A stretch of DNA of 56,622 nucleotides from an uncultured Spirochaetaceae bacterium (GCA_902789325.1 CADANN010000011.1:1-56622); one strand, 5' to 3'; positions 9,096 to 18,467 are shown, counted from the first letter of the stretch. Numbers and translations: made by a program. The notes: a model not told the origin generated them from the letters alone.

Positions 9096-9818
9096 ATGGC
9101 CGCTTATATTGCAATTTTCCTTTCATTAGTATGCATAATCTTAATGATTATTATCCTCATCCGTTTTAAAAAGTTATTTTCAACCGATGCAATTATTGAT
9201 AAAACAAAGACTCAGATGAACCGCGTTATTATGGATGTAAATAATAATGCAAACCGGGATCTTGAGCTTTTGAATGAATCATCAAGACGACTCCGTGCCC
9301 TGTTAAACGAAGCTGATAAAAAAATGGAAAGCTTCCGTGAGGCTTCGCAGCTTTTAAGAAATCTTCTTGCAGAGACAGAAAAAAAATCAGGTTCAGGTGC
9401 TAATAAAGTTGTTTATGTTGAATCAGTAAAAGAGCCTGTTCAAAAAAAATCTGAAGAAAAACCAAAGGTAAAAAACAATCCGTATGTAGACCCTGATGCA
9501 AGTTATCGTGTAAGAACAGTACCGCCTGCAGCTGGAACACAGCAGTCACTTTTTGATGATAACGAAACAGATGATGAACCAAAATCAATTTTAAAAGATG
9601 AAACTCTGGTAACGCCTGAAGGAGCTGCTTATAAAGAAGTTCCGCTAATAATTACCAAAGTTTATGATGATAAGGTAAATTCTACAGAACCAAAAAACAA
9701 CCGTTCATTAAAAGAAAACGTTGAGCGTTTGTTTCATCAGGGAATGCAGATTGATGACATTGCTGCAGAATTATCTTGTTCTACATCTGAGGTACAGTTT
9801 ATAATTGATATGCTTTGA
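9096..9818 (+). CDS. Membrane-anchored coiled-coil protein with C-terminal HTH-like helix pair, possibly SwrB-like
   Basis: Residues 2-24 are one transmembrane helix (YIAIFLSLVCIILMIIILIRF). A coiled coil follows (NRDLELLNESSRRLRALLNEADKKMESF), then a flexible Lys/Glu/Pro-rich linker. The C-terminus is a compact helical motif of HTH appearance: NVERLFHQGMQIDDIAAELSC, then STSEVQFIIDML. This layout (one TM helix, coiled coil, short HTH-like tail) and the position just after the sigma-28 region match SwrB/DUF6115 of Bacillus, which activates the flagellar export gate. The link is by architecture and context only; no alignment was made. GAGG precedes the ATG. Confidence 0.72.
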   Translation: MAAYIAIFLSLVCIILMIIILIRFKKLFSTDAIIDKTKTQMNRVIMDVNNNANRDLELLNESSRRLRALLNEADKKMESFREASQLLRNLLAETEKKSGSGANKVVYVESVKEPVQKKSEEKPKVKNNPYVDPDASYRVRTVPPAAGTQQSLFDDNETDDEPKSILKDETLVTPEGAAYKEVPLIITKVYDDKVNSTEPKNNRSLKENVERLFHQGMQIDDIAAELSCSTSEVQFIIDML

Positions 9819-9853
9819 TATATAAAAAGGCTTAATTAGTGAGGTAAAATAAA

Positions 9854-10921
9854 ATGAAAGTAAGCAAACAGAAATTCGGTATGCTTTGTGATGGTACAAA
9901 AGTAAATCTCTACACAGTAAAAAACGGAAATATGTCTTTTTCGTGCACAGATTATGGTTGTACAATTACAAGTATTGTTTTAAATGATGGTGAAAACAAA
10001 AAGACTGATGTTCTTTTAGGCTATTCAACACTTGAAGGTTATATCAACGGAAACGTATTTTTTGGTGCAATTGTTGGTCGTTTTGCAAATCGTATTGGCA
10101 AAGCTGCTTTTGAACTTGATGGCAAAAAATATGATTTGGATAAGAATGACGGTCCTAACTGTCTTCACGGTGGTTTTACTGGTTATAATAAAATCGTATG
10201 GAAGGGTAAAGTTATTGATGACGGAAAACTCTGTGGTGTACGTTTTACCCGTACTTCTCCAGATGGAGAGCAGGGCTTTCCTGGAAATGTAAAACTCACA
10301 GTAACTTATCTTTTGGATGAACACAACAATCTTACATGTCTTTATAATGCCGAGACAGATAAGGCAACTCCAATCAATATTACAAATCACGCATATTTCA
10401 ACCTTGCTGGTAACGGAAATATCGGTGAACATACAGTTCAGATGAATTCTACAAAACGTCTTGAAGTAAATGCAAAACTTATTCCAACAGGAAAACTTCT
10501 TGATGTAAAAGGAACTCCTTTTGATTTCACAAAAGAAAAGAAAATCGGAAAGGAAATTAAAGATGTCGGCGTAGGATATGATCACTGTTATGTAACTGAA
10601 ATGTTCAATCCTGATGCTCCTCAGTGTGGACTCCCACTTGATGATTCTGACCTTGTAGAGTTCTGTACTGTTAAGGAACCAACAACAGGACACGAAATGT
10701 CAGTATTCACAAATATGGAAGGCTGTCAGTTCTATACAGGAAACTACATTAAAGGAATTCTTGGGAAGAACGGCCGCCTTTATAATTCACATGATGCTTT
10801 CTGTCTTGAAACTCAGTGTTTCCCTGATACACCAAATCAGACTTCATTCCCAACCTGTATTCTTGAACCAGGTCAGAAAATGAAGGCAAAGACTATTTAT
10901 TCCTTTACAATTTCAAAGTAA
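9854..10921 (+). CDS. galM: Aldose 1-epimerase (galactose mutarotase)
   Basis: Cytoplasmic enzyme interconverting alpha and beta anomers of aldoses such as galactose and glucose. Family signatures are GRFANRIGKAAFELDGKKY, LHGGFTGYNKIVW, TSPDGEQGFPGNV, NITNHAYFNLAG (with the catalytic-region His) and GYDHCYV. A late conserved segment reads FCLETQCFPDTPNQ, with the catalytic-base Glu. At 355 residues it is full length. GAGG lies 9 nt before the ATG. It stands between the flagellar and ATPase operons and is probably a separate metabolic gene; no galK or galT is nearby. Confidence 0.95.
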   Translation: MKVSKQKFGMLCDGTKVNLYTVKNGNMSFSCTDYGCTITSIVLNDGENKKTDVLLGYSTLEGYINGNVFFGAIVGRFANRIGKAAFELDGKKYDLDKNDGPNCLHGGFTGYNKIVWKGKVIDDGKLCGVRFTRTSPDGEQGFPGNVKLTVTYLLDEHNNLTCLYNAETDKATPINITNHAYFNLAGNGNIGEHTVQMNSTKRLEVNAKLIPTGKLLDVKGTPFDFTKEKKIGKEIKDVGVGYDHCYVTEMFNPDAPQCGLPLDDSDLVEFCTVKEPTTGHEMSVFTNMEGCQFYTGNYIKGILGKNGRLYNSHDAFCLETQCFPDTPNQTSFPTCILEPGQKMKAKTIYSFTISK

Positions 10922-10941
10922 TTTGGTATATTAGTTTAAGC

Positions 10942-10957
10942 GTTTAATTTATTAAAC
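10942..10957. repeat. AT-rich perfect palindrome between galM and the ATPase operon
   Basis: GTTTAAT (10942-10948) and ATTAAAC (10951-10957) form a 7-bp inverted repeat around TT. It is followed by an A/T mixture, not a clean T-run. It could be a weak terminator for galM or an operator for the ATPase operon; neither can be decided by eye. The rest of the 138-nt gap holds a TATACT box at 11028-11033 that could be the ATPase promoter -10. No good -35 was found for it. Confidence 0.35.
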
Positions 10958-11059
10958 CATTATAATTTTACTCTTTAAGAAAAAGTTTTCGTTGAAAATA
11001 CTGAACTTTGGGGGTAAAATTATTTATTATACTCTGCACATAAAAAGAGAGGACGTGTA

Positions 11060-11680
11060 ATGGATGTACAATTACAAGAATTGATTGATAAAATCAAGAA
11101 GGACGGCGTGGCCGCTGCAGAAAAAGAATCTGCAAAAATTATCGCTGCATCAGAAAAGAAAGCTGAAACTATTATTGCTGATGCACAGGCAAAAGCCGAT
11201 CAGATTATAAAAAGTGCAAAATCTGAAACAGAGAAAATGGAGAAAGCAAGTGAAGAAGCTATCGTTCAGGCAGCTCGTAACATGCTCCTTTCATTCAAAG
11301 ATTCTCTGATTGCTGAGCTTGACGGTCTTATTCAGGCAGAAACTGCTAAGGCTGAATCAAAGGATGTTCTGGAAAAGCTCGTTCCAGAAACTGTAAAGGC
11401 GTGGGCAAAGAATTCAGATGCATCAGAACTTTCTGTGCTTCTTAGTGAGAAAGATTTGAAAGCACTTGAAAAATCCCTTACTGCAGCCCTCAAGGCAGAG
11501 ATTAAAAAAGGTCTTGAAATTAAACCTGATAAAACTCTTTCTGCCGGCTTTAGAATCGGAGTTAAAAACGGTGCCGCATTCTATGATTATTCTGCAGAAT
11601 CACTTGCCGAGATGTTCGCCGCATATCTTAATCCAAAGGTTGCAGGCCTTTTGAAGGTAGCTGCAAAGGACGCAGAGTAG
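11060..11680 (+). CDS. atpE: V-type ATPase subunit E (peripheral stalk)
   Basis: The peripheral-stalk subunit links the A3B3 head to subunit I. Residues 1-90 form the typical long, Ala/Lys/Glu-rich helix (AAEKESAKIIAASEKKAETII and on). The C-terminal globular part contains KKGLEIKPDKTLSAGFRIG and GAAFYDYSAESLAEMFAAYLNP. At 206 residues the length is normal. A GAGAGGA ribosome-binding site precedes the ATG. It is the first gene of a seven-gene operon, and its stop overlaps the next start by one base. The low sequence conservation of this subunit is offset by the clear context. Confidence 0.93.
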   Translation: MDVQLQELIDKIKKDGVAAAEKESAKIIAASEKKAETIIADAQAKADQIIKSAKSETEKMEKASEEAIVQAARNMLLSFKDSLIAELDGLIQAETAKAESKDVLEKLVPETVKAWAKNSDASELSVLLSEKDLKALEKSLTAALKAEIKKGLEIKPDKTLSAGFRIGVKNGAAFYDYSAESLAEMFAAYLNPKVAGLLKVAAKDAE

Positions 11681-12222
11681 TGGCTTATTATTATCTGGTT
11701 TCACAATTACCAAATATCTCTTCTACAGAAAGTAAATCTGCTTTACCATTAAATGGTGAGCAGTTTCGTGAATTAGCTTCACGTTTTATTTCTGAAGATG
11801 AAAAAGCAGTACTAAATGGTCTTTCACTTATTCCACCAATGGAAAGTGTAGCCACAGGTTCTGCCTTCCTTGATATATGGTATGAAAAAGAAAGAAACCT
11901 GCGTTGTGCCCTTGCACAGATAAGAGCACAAAAAATGAAGAAGGATAGTGTTCCTCTTCCTCCAGGTTGTACAGCAGATATTATTTCTGCAGCACGTACA
12001 GCTGTTGGAATGGACAGCCCTCTCAGTGCAGAGCAATTTCTTTATGAATACAGGTTACGACTGCTGGATGATTTGCGTCCACTGGATGCATTTTCAATTG
12101 ATGCGGTGTATGCCTACGGCTTAAAACTGCTTCTTGTTGAGCGCATGAAGAAGTTCGAAGTTGAAAACGGAAAGACATCTTATCATGAGATTTACGATAC
12201 GATTTTAGACGGAGATAAATAA
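11680..12222 (+). CDS. DUF2764 family protein of the V-type ATPase operon
   Basis: 180 residues starting with GTG, which overlaps the atpE stop by one base. The opening MAYYYLVSQLPNIS and the internal FLYEYRLRLLDDLRPLDAFSIDAVYAYGLKL are typical of DUF2764. That family occupies this position in spirochaete and chlamydial V-ATPase operons. No canonical subunit C or F gene lies in this operon, so DUF2764 may supply the central-stalk/C-subunit function. That is an inference from operon content. The protein is soluble, mostly helical, and has no signal peptide. Its stop overlaps the atpA start (TAATG). Confidence 0.85.
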   Translation: MAYYYLVSQLPNISSTESKSALPLNGEQFRELASRFISEDEKAVLNGLSLIPPMESVATGSAFLDIWYEKERNLRCALAQIRAQKMKKDSVPLPPGCTADIISAARTAVGMDSPLSAEQFLYEYRLRLLDDLRPLDAFSIDAVYAYGLKLLLVERMKKFEVENGKTSYHEIYDTILDGDK

Positions 12223-13991
12223 TGACTAATACTAAAGCAAAAGTAGTCGGCATTAACGGAAACATGGTCACGATTGAATTTGAAGGCTCTGTTTCTATGA
12301 ATGAAGTAGGCTACGTTAATGTAGACGGAAAGAAGCTCCGTGGTGAAGTTATCCGTATTCGCGGTAACAAAGCACAGATGCAGATTTTCGAAATGACACA
12401 GGGAATCAAGGCAGGAGATAAAGTAGATCTCGTTGGCGACCTTCTTTGTGCTGAGCTTGGACCTGGTTTGCTTGGACAGACCTTCGATGGTTTGCAGAAT
12501 CCGCTTCCACTCGTTGCAGAAAAAGCAGGCTTCTTCCTTGAGCGTGGTGTTTATGTAGATTCACTTCCACGTGACAAGAAATGGGAATGGACCCCAACTG
12601 TAAAACCAGGAGATAAAGTTCTTCGTGGTGATCCAATTGGTTCTGTTCCTGAAGGACCTTTTACACATAAAATCCTTGTTCCATTTGATCTTCTTGGAAT
12701 GTATACAGTAAAGAAGGTTGAAAAGGCTGGAGAATATACTATTGAAGATACAATCTGTGTAGTAACAGATGAAAAGGGAAAAGACCATAAACTTCAGATG
12801 GCATTCAAGTGGCCTGTAAAACGTGCCGTAGACTGCTATGCTGAGCGTCTTGCTCCATCTGAGCCAATGGTAACACAGGTTCGTCTTATCGATACTTTCT
12901 ATCCAGTATCTAAGGGTGGTACATATTGTATCCCTGGACCTTTCGGTGCAGGTAAGACAGTACTTCAGCATACAACATCACGTAATGCCGACGTTGATAT
13001 CGTAATCATCGCTGCCTGCGGTGAACGTGCTGGTGAAGTTGTAGAAACAATTAAAGAGTTCCCAGAATTGAAAGACCCACGTACAGGTCGTTCACTTATG
13101 GAAAGAACAATCATCATCTGTAACACATCTTCAATGCCTGTTGCTTCCCGCGAAGCTTCGGTTTATACATCTGTTACACTTGCTGAATATTACCGCCAGA
13201 TGGGCCTGCACGTACTTCTTCTTGCAGACTCAACTTCCCGCTGGGCACAGGCTCTCCGCGAAATGTCTGGTCGTCTTGAAGAGATTCCTGGAGAAGAAGC
13301 ATTCCCTGCTTATCTCGAATCTTATATTGCAGCCTTCTACGAGCGCGCTGGTATCGTACGCCTACGCGACGGCAACATCGGATCTGTAACAATTGGTGGT
13401 ACAGTATCTCCTGCCGGTGGTAACTTTGAAGAGCCTGTAACTCAGGCAACCCTTAAAGTAGTAGGTGCTTTCCATGGACTTTCACGTGAACGTTCAGATG
13501 CACGTAAGTATCCTGCAATTGACCCGATTATTTCCTGGTCAAAATATAAATCAGTTATCCGCGAAGACTGGGTAGCTTACGCACGCAAGGTATTCCTTAG
13601 CGGTGTAGAAGTAAACCAGATGATGAAAGTAGTAGGTGAAGAAGGTACAACAACCGAAGACTACATCGAATACCTCAAGAGCGAATTCCTTGATGCTGTT
13701 TATATGCAGCAGAACTCATTTGATGAAATTGATGCGGCTGTAAGCGTTGAACGCCAGCAGTATACTTTCGCAAAAGTTCTTAAGGTGCTTGGTTCTGATT
13801 TTGAACTTGCTGATAAGGATACAGCACGAAACTTCTTCAACCAGATGCGTCAGAAGTTTATCGACTGGAACTATTCTCTCTGGAACAGCGATAAGTTCAA
13901 GAAGGCAGAAAAGGATGTAGACGCTCACTTTGCTAGTGCTAACGGAAAAGTTCGTGACGAAGTAGCAGCAATGCTAAAGGATGGTGAGTAA
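12222..13991 (+). CDS. atpA: V-type ATPase catalytic subunit A
   Basis: Catalytic ATP-hydrolysing or synthesising subunit of the V1 head. The P-loop GPFGAGKT is at residues 239-246. The V-type-specific insertion (residues about 110-200, including [20 protein letters not shown]) is present. Further signatures are [12 protein letters not shown], the Walker B region [21 protein letters not shown], and [24 protein letters not shown]. 589 residues is full length. GGAG precedes the ATG, which overlaps the previous stop. The gene shares its last base with the atpB start (GTAATGA region). Confidence 0.98.
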   Translation: MTNTKAKVVGINGNMVTIEFEGSVSMNEVGYVNVDGKKLRGEVIRIRGNKAQMQIFEMTQGIKAGDKVDLVGDLLCAELGPGLLGQTFDGLQNPLPLVAEKAGFFLERGVYVDSLPRDKKWEWTPTVKPGDKVLRGDPIGSVPEGPFTHKILVPFDLLGMYTVKKVEKAGEYTIEDTICVVTDEKGKDHKLQMAFKWPVKRAVDCYAERLAPSEPMVTQVRLIDTFYPVSKGGTYCIPGPFGAGKTVLQHTTSRNADVDIVIIAACGERAGEVVETIKEFPELKDPRTGRSLMERTIIICNTSSMPVASREASVYTSVTLAEYYRQMGLHVLLLADSTSRWAQALREMSGRLEEIPGEEAFPAYLESYIAAFYERAGIVRLRDGNIGSVTIGGTVSPAGGNFEEPVTQATLKVVGAFHGLSRERSDARKYPAIDPIISWSKYKSVIREDWVAYARKVFLSGVEVNQMMKVVGEEGTTTEDYIEYLKSEFLDAVYMQQNSFDEIDAAVSVERQQYTFAKVLKVLGSDFELADKDTARNFFNQMRQKFIDWNYSLWNSDKFKKAEKDVDAHFASANGKVRDEVAAMLKDGE

Positions 13992-15292
13992 TGAACAAAG
14001 TATATAGTAAGATTGAATCTATTGTCGGAAGCGTTATCACCGTTAAAGCAGACAATGTTGCATACGGTGAACTTGCCGAAATTGAAACACGCTTTGGTAA
14101 ATCACTTGCCGAAGTTAATAAAATCGAAGGTGATGTAGTTTCACTCCAGGTATTTGCCGGAGGACGCGGTATTTCAACCGGAGACCACATCAAATTCCTT
14201 GGACATCAGATGGAAGTTTCTTTCTCTGATGATTTGCTTGGACGTATCTTCAACGGATCTGCTCAGCCACGTGATAATGGCCCTGCTTTATCAGATTGTC
14301 TTGTTACAATTGGAGGACCTTCTGTAAACCCTTCAAAACGTATCATGGCTCGCCGTATGATTCGTACTGGTATCCCAATGATTGATATGTTCAACACACT
14401 GGTAGTTTCTCAGAAGCTTCCAATCTTCTCTATCTCTGGTGAACCTTATAACCAGCTTTTGGCTCGCATTGCCATGCAGGCTGAAGTTGATGTAATCGTT
14501 CTTGGTGGTATGGGATTGAAGTATGATGACTACCTTTACTTCAAAAAGACACTGGAAGACGGTGGTGCTTTGAGTAAGACGGTAATGTTCATGCATACAG
14601 CCGCTGATCCTACAGTAGAATGTCAGAAGATTCCTGACCTTTCACTTGCAGTTGCAGAACAGTTCGCTCTTAAGGGAAAGGATGTTCTGGTTCTTCTTAC
14701 AGATATGACAAACTTTGCTGACTCAATGAAGGAAATCGCCATTACACAGGAACAGGTTCCTTCAAACCGTGGTTACCCTGGAGACTTGTACTCACAGCTT
14801 GCTGCCCGCTATGAAAAAGCCGTAGACTTTGATAGCGCTGGATCTGTAACAATCCTTGCTGTAACAACTATGCCTGGTGATGACGTTACTCACCCGGTTC
14901 CAGATAACACTGGTTACATTACAGAAGGTCAGTACTACCTCAAGGGTGGACGTATCGAGCCTTTCGGTTCTCTTTCTCGTTTGAAGCAGAACGTAAACGG
15001 AAGTACTCGAAGCGACCACCGAGCTCTTATGGATGGTATGATCCGTCTTTATTCAAACTACAAAGACACCCTTGAAAAGAAATCGATGGGTTTCAATATG
15101 AGTAAATGGGATGAAAAACTCCTTGTTTACGGAAAGATGTTTGAAGATGGTATGATGGATCTTTCAAAGAATATTTCTCTGGAAGATGCTCTCGACCTTG
15201 GCTGGAAGATTCTGGCTGACTGCTTTGAACCGGAAGAAACCGGCTTGAAGTCATCTCTCATTGAAGAGTACTGGCCTAAGAGTAAGAAGTAG
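13991..15292 (+). CDS. atpB: V-type ATPase regulatory subunit B
   Basis: Nucleotide-binding but non-catalytic subunit alternating with A in the V1 ring. It has no canonical P-loop; the equivalent site reads [16 protein letters not shown]. Typical segments are [54 protein letters not shown] and [22 protein letters not shown]. At 433 residues it has family length. The start overlaps the atpA stop by one base, and a ribosome-binding sequence GGTGAG lies just upstream. Confidence 0.98.
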   Translation: MNKVYSKIESIVGSVITVKADNVAYGELAEIETRFGKSLAEVNKIEGDVVSLQVFAGGRGISTGDHIKFLGHQMEVSFSDDLLGRIFNGSAQPRDNGPALSDCLVTIGGPSVNPSKRIMARRMIRTGIPMIDMFNTLVVSQKLPIFSISGEPYNQLLARIAMQAEVDVIVLGGMGLKYDDYLYFKKTLEDGGALSKTVMFMHTAADPTVECQKIPDLSLAVAEQFALKGKDVLVLLTDMTNFADSMKEIAITQEQVPSNRGYPGDLYSQLAARYEKAVDFDSAGSVTILAVTTMPGDDVTHPVPDNTGYITEGQYYLKGGRIEPFGSLSRLKQNVNGSTRSDHRALMDGMIRLYSNYKDTLEKKSMGFNMSKWDEKLLVYGKMFEDGMMDLSKNISLEDALDLGWKILADCFEPEETGLKSSLIEEYWPKSKK

Positions 15293-15301
15293 GGGTGCTG
15301 A

Positions 15302-15925
15302 ATGGCAAAGATTAAGCTGACAAAAAATGAGCTCAAGGTTCAGAAAGATGCGCTTAAAATGTATAAGCGATATCTTCCAACCCTTATGCTCAAAAAACAG
15401 CAGCTTCAGACAGAAATCCGCACTATAGATGCCAAGGCAAAAGAAGTCCGTGCACAACGCATTGCCCTTGAAAAAGAGTTCGAACAGTGGATTTCCGTAT
15501 TCGGTGAGCGCGAAGCCTTTACTCCGGATATGGTAACTGTAAAGAACATCAAAAAGGGTGTAGGTAATATTGCCGGTGTAACTATTCCGGTATATGAAGG
15601 TGCAGACTTTGGCCGTGGTGACTACGATTTATATAAAACTCCGCTGTGGATTGATATGGCAGCAGACCGAATGGAAAAGGCCCTGTCACTCGACCTGGAA
15701 GCAGAGGTTCTGGACGAGCAGGTACGCTTACTCAGTCAGGAACTCCGCACAACAACACAGCGTGTAAATCTGTTCGAAAAGGTTAAGATTCCGGAAACTA
15801 AGGCAAACATCAAAAAGATTACCGTTTACCTTGGTGATGAACAGGTTGCAGCCGTAGTACGCAGTAAGATTTCTAAGAAAAAGCTGCAGGCGAAAATTGA
15901 TGAAGAACAGGAGGCTGGCAAATGA
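15302..15925 (+). CDS. atpD: V-type ATPase subunit D (central rotor shaft)
   Basis: Subunit D forms the coiled-coil rotor shaft inside the A3B3 ring. It has two long terminal helices: KLTKNELKVQKDALKMYKRYLP at the start, and VNLFEKVKIPETKANIKKI near the end. The latter is a hallmark of the D family. 207 residues is normal. It starts 9 nt after atpB behind GGGGTG, and its stop overlaps the atpI start by 4 nt (ATGA). Confidence 0.95.
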   Translation: MAKIKLTKNELKVQKDALKMYKRYLPTLMLKKQQLQTEIRTIDAKAKEVRAQRIALEKEFEQWISVFGEREAFTPDMVTVKNIKKGVGNIAGVTIPVYEGADFGRGDYDLYKTPLWIDMAADRMEKALSLDLEAEVLDEQVRLLSQELRTTTQRVNLFEKVKIPETKANIKKITVYLGDEQVAAVVRSKISKKKLQAKIDEEQEAGK

Positions 15926-17853
15926 TTGAACCAATGAAAAAAGTCTCTGTAGTCCTTCTCAATAAGGAAAAAGAAGAGGCATTGAAAGCTCTGAGAAAGA
16001 TAGGACTTGTGCATCTTGAAAAAATAGATGGTGCAAGTGAAAAACTCACTGCCTTCAAAGAATATTCAAATAATGCAATGCTCACTGAGGCAATCCTTGG
16101 TGAAATAAAACTTCCTAAAGTAAAGAAAGGTTCTGAACCTAAGCTTTCTGATGATAAGGTAATTGAACTTTGTAAAGAAGTTGTTGCTAAATCAGAACGC
16201 AAGAAGCAGCTTATGGAAGAGATTTCTGCAGATACAACAGAACTCGATAGATTTGCTCTATGGGGTGATGTTAGTAACGAAGATTTTGATTTCCTTAAAG
16301 ACAAAGACATTGCACTTAAAATGTATGAAATCAATGCGGAAAAATATAACCTCATTGATCCAGACATTCAAACTATTCTTGTGAATAATGACAAGAAAAC
16401 TGTTCGTTTCTTAATTGTAAACGGCGGTGAAGGACGTCCTGAAAAACTTTTACCAGAAGCCTTTGAAGTGCCATTCCCACGCATTTCTACACAGCTTCTT
16501 CAAGAAGAAATCAGACGTGACGAAAAGGAACTCGACGAGATTCAGGCATTCTATACTGAGAATGCAAAATATGTTCCTGCAATTTCTGCCTATAAGAAAG
16601 CATTGGAAACTGATATTGAGTTTGAAAATGTTAATTCCGGCATTGGTTGTGATAAAGAAGGAACAGATAATGATCTTGCATGGCTTAGTGGTTATGTTCC
16701 AGCTGCAGACCTTGATGAATTCAAGCGTTATTGTGCTGATAACAATTGGGCTGTTGCTTATGCAGATCCTGAAGACGAAGATGCTGACGTTCCAACAAAG
16801 CTTAAGAATAATAAGTTTGTAAGTTTAATTTATCCACTTACAGACTTCCTTGGAACTGTTCCTGGTTATCATGAATTTGATATTTCCGGCTGGTTCCTCT
16901 TATTCTTTACAATCTTCTTTGCAATGATTTTTGGAGACGGCGGATATGGTGCTCTTGTAGCAGTTATAATCTTGTTCCTGATGCTTAAAACAAAGCTTTC
17001 TGGAAAAAAGGTACCTGCTGCATTTGGACTCTTCCTGCTTGTTTCTTTAGCAACGGTTGTCTGGGGTGCTGTAACCTGTACTTGGTTTGGTATTTCTTCA
17101 GATAAATTACCTGATTGGCTTACAGGACTTTCAATTCCTTATATTTCAGGTGCTTATGCAGATAAGCTTTGGAATGTTCCTTGGATTTCTGATCCTAACA
17201 TTGGCCTTACAAAAGACCAGAATCTGCAGATTTTCTGTTTCTCTCTGGCTTTGATTCAGCTTTGTGTAGCACATATTAAGGCTGGTGTTAGAAATATTAA
17301 GGATAAAAAAGGACTGAAAGTACTTGGTGACCTTGGTTCATTATTACAACTTGTTGGTATGTTCTGGGTTGTTCTTGCAATGGTTGTTAATGGTCAGGTA
17401 TTCCCAATGCTTGGTTACATTGGAAATGTGCCAGTAGGATATATTGAAGTATCTTTAATTGCTGTAGGTTTTGCAATGAGTTTTGTCTTTGCAAATTACG
17501 AAGGCAGTATAGGAGCTTCTGTTCTTGAAAGCTGTAAGAACATTATTTCTGTTCTGCTTGGAGTTGTAAACGTATTCAGTGATATCGTTTCATACATCCG
17601 TCTTTGGGCCGTTGGTCTTGCGGGTGCTGCGATTTCAGAAACTGTAAATACACTTGCAGGTCCAATTTTAGGACACGCAATATTGTTCATTGCGGCAATC
17701 GTTCTGCTTGTATTTGGACATGGTCTGAATATGATTTTGAACGTGCTTTCAGTTATCGTTCACGGTGTACGTTTGAACACATTGGAGTTCTGTACACACG
17801 TAGGAATGAGCTGGAGTGGTGTAAAATATCAGCCGTTTGCTGATCGAAAATAA
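15922..17853 (+). CDS. atpI: V-type ATPase membrane subunit I (a subunit)
   Basis: Stator subunit with the ion half-channels. Residues about 1-330 are the cytoplasmic arm with coiled-coil segments (KVSVVLLNKEKEEALKALRK). From about residue 315 there are repeated transmembrane helices: FLLFFTIFFAMIFGDGGYGAL, VSLIAVGFAMSFVFANYEGS, ILFIAAIVLLVFGHGLNMIL. The essential channel arginine is expected in the segment FSDIVSYIRLWAVGLAGAAI. The protein ends with the conserved LEFCTHVGMSWSGVKYQPF. At 643 residues it is full length. It overlaps atpD by 4 nt and is separated from atpK by a short hairpin-containing gap. Confidence 0.96.
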   Translation: MIEPMKKVSVVLLNKEKEEALKALRKIGLVHLEKIDGASEKLTAFKEYSNNAMLTEAILGEIKLPKVKKGSEPKLSDDKVIELCKEVVAKSERKKQLMEEISADTTELDRFALWGDVSNEDFDFLKDKDIALKMYEINAEKYNLIDPDIQTILVNNDKKTVRFLIVNGGEGRPEKLLPEAFEVPFPRISTQLLQEEIRRDEKELDEIQAFYTENAKYVPAISAYKKALETDIEFENVNSGIGCDKEGTDNDLAWLSGYVPAADLDEFKRYCADNNWAVAYADPEDEDADVPTKLKNNKFVSLIYPLTDFLGTVPGYHEFDISGWFLLFFTIFFAMIFGDGGYGALVAVIILFLMLKTKLSGKKVPAAFGLFLLVSLATVVWGAVTCTWFGISSDKLPDWLTGLSIPYISGAYADKLWNVPWISDPNIGLTKDQNLQIFCFSLALIQLCVAHIKAGVRNIKDKKGLKVLGDLGSLLQLVGMFWVVLAMVVNGQVFPMLGYIGNVPVGYIEVSLIAVGFAMSFVFANYEGSIGASVLESCKNIISVLLGVVNVFSDIVSYIRLWAVGLAGAAISETVNTLAGPILGHAILFIAAIVLLVFGHGLNMILNVLSVIVHGVRLNTLEFCTHVGMSWSGVKYQPFADRK

Positions 17854-17865
17854 ATTAGTAAAAAT

Positions 17866-17881
17866 CCCGCCAAGGAGCGGG
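17866..17881 (+). other. Short hairpin between atpI and atpK
   Basis: CCCGC (17866-17870) pairs with GCGGG (17877-17881) around a 6-nt loop in the 44-nt gap before atpK. No T-run follows, so it is not a terminator. A strong GGAG site follows it. In ATPase operons the c-ring subunit is needed in excess, so a processing or stability hairpin here would make sense. That is inference. Confidence 0.4.
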
Positions 17882-17897
17882 TTAAAGGAGAATAATT

Positions 17898-18335
17898 ATG
17901 GAACTTTTGGGTTACATTGGAGCTGCTGTTTGTATGGGTATTGCTGCTATCGGTTCAGCAATTGGTATTGGAATTGCAGGACAGGGAGCAATCGGAGCTT
18001 GGAAACGCTGTTATATTAACAATAAGCCAGCTCCATTTATTCTTACTGTATTTGCCGGTGCACCTTTGACACAGACAATTTACGGCTTCCTTTTGATGAA
18101 TATTGCAATGAAACCAAAAGTAGCAAGTGGTGCTATGACACCTGGTTTTGCTCTTGGTCTTGGTATTGCTTCTGGTTTGGCTATGTGTTTCTCTGCTATT
18201 GCTCAGGGAAAAGCAGGTGCTGCAGCTTCTGATGCTCTTGGTGAAACAGGTAAAGGTTTTGCTCAGTACATCATGGTAGTTGGTCTTTGTGAATCTGTTG
18301 CGCTCTTCGCAATGGTATTCTCACTTATTGCCTAA
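17898..18335 (+). CDS. atpK: V-type ATPase subunit K (c-ring proteolipid), probable Na+ type
   Basis: 145-residue, four-helix duplicated proteolipid that forms the rotor ring. Only one carboxylate per duplicated unit is seen: Glu132 in MVVGLCESVALFAM; the matching site in helix 2 is Gln59 in APLTQTIYGF. The Enterococcus hirae NtpK Na+ ligands Thr64, Gln65, Gln110 and Glu139 seem to correspond to Thr58, Gln59, Gln103 and Glu132, pointing to Na+ coupling. AAAGGAGA precedes the ATG. The stop codon lies inside the first of three downstream hairpins. This is the last gene of the operon. Confidence 0.96.
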   Translation: MELLGYIGAAVCMGIAAIGSAIGIGIAGQGAIGAWKRCYINNKPAPFILTVFAGAPLTQTIYGFLLMNIAMKPKVASGAMTPGFALGLGIASGLAMCFSAIAQGKAGAAASDALGETGKGFAQYIMVVGLCESVALFAMVFSLIA

Positions 18336-18356
18336 GTATCATAGTGATACTTAGGC
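18330..18356. repeat. Perfect 12-bp hairpin overlapping the atpK stop codon
   Basis: GCCTAAGTATCA (18330-18341) and TGATACTTAGGC (18345-18356) are perfect inverted repeats around TAG. The atpK TAA stop (18333-18335) is inside the first arm. An A-run follows instead of a T-run, so it may stabilise the 3' end of the mRNA rather than terminate. Confidence 0.7.
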
Positions 18357-18359
18357 AAA

Positions 18360-18404
18360 ACGAGTTTGTCAAGGCTTTAAGCGTAGCGTGCCTTGACAAC
18401 TCGT
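18360..18404. repeat. Second long hairpin downstream of atpK
   Basis: ACGAGTTTGTCAAGGC (18360-18375) pairs with GCCTTGACAACTCGT (18390-18404), with a single bulged T and a 14-nt loop. No T-run follows. Together with the hairpins on either side it makes a three-stem 3' region. It could be a dispersed intergenic repeat unit. Confidence 0.65.
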
Positions 18405-18419
18405 ATTGCTCGATAAATT

Positions 18420-18454
18420 GTCGGCGTTCCAAAGGAATGCCGACTTTTTTTTTT
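18420..18454 (+). terminator. Intrinsic terminator of the V-ATPase operon
   Basis: An 11-bp stem GTCGGCGTTCC (18420-18430) / GGAATGCCGAC (18434-18444), with one G-U pair and an AAA loop, is followed by ten T residues (18445-18454). This is a textbook rho-independent terminator for plus-strand transcription. Confidence 0.92.
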
Positions 18455-18467
18455 GTTAGATTTCGAC

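Noticed and set aside
10942..10957. Palindrome after galM as an intrinsic terminator
   Set aside because: No GC in the stem beyond the ends and no T-run after it; kept only as a repeat of unknown role.
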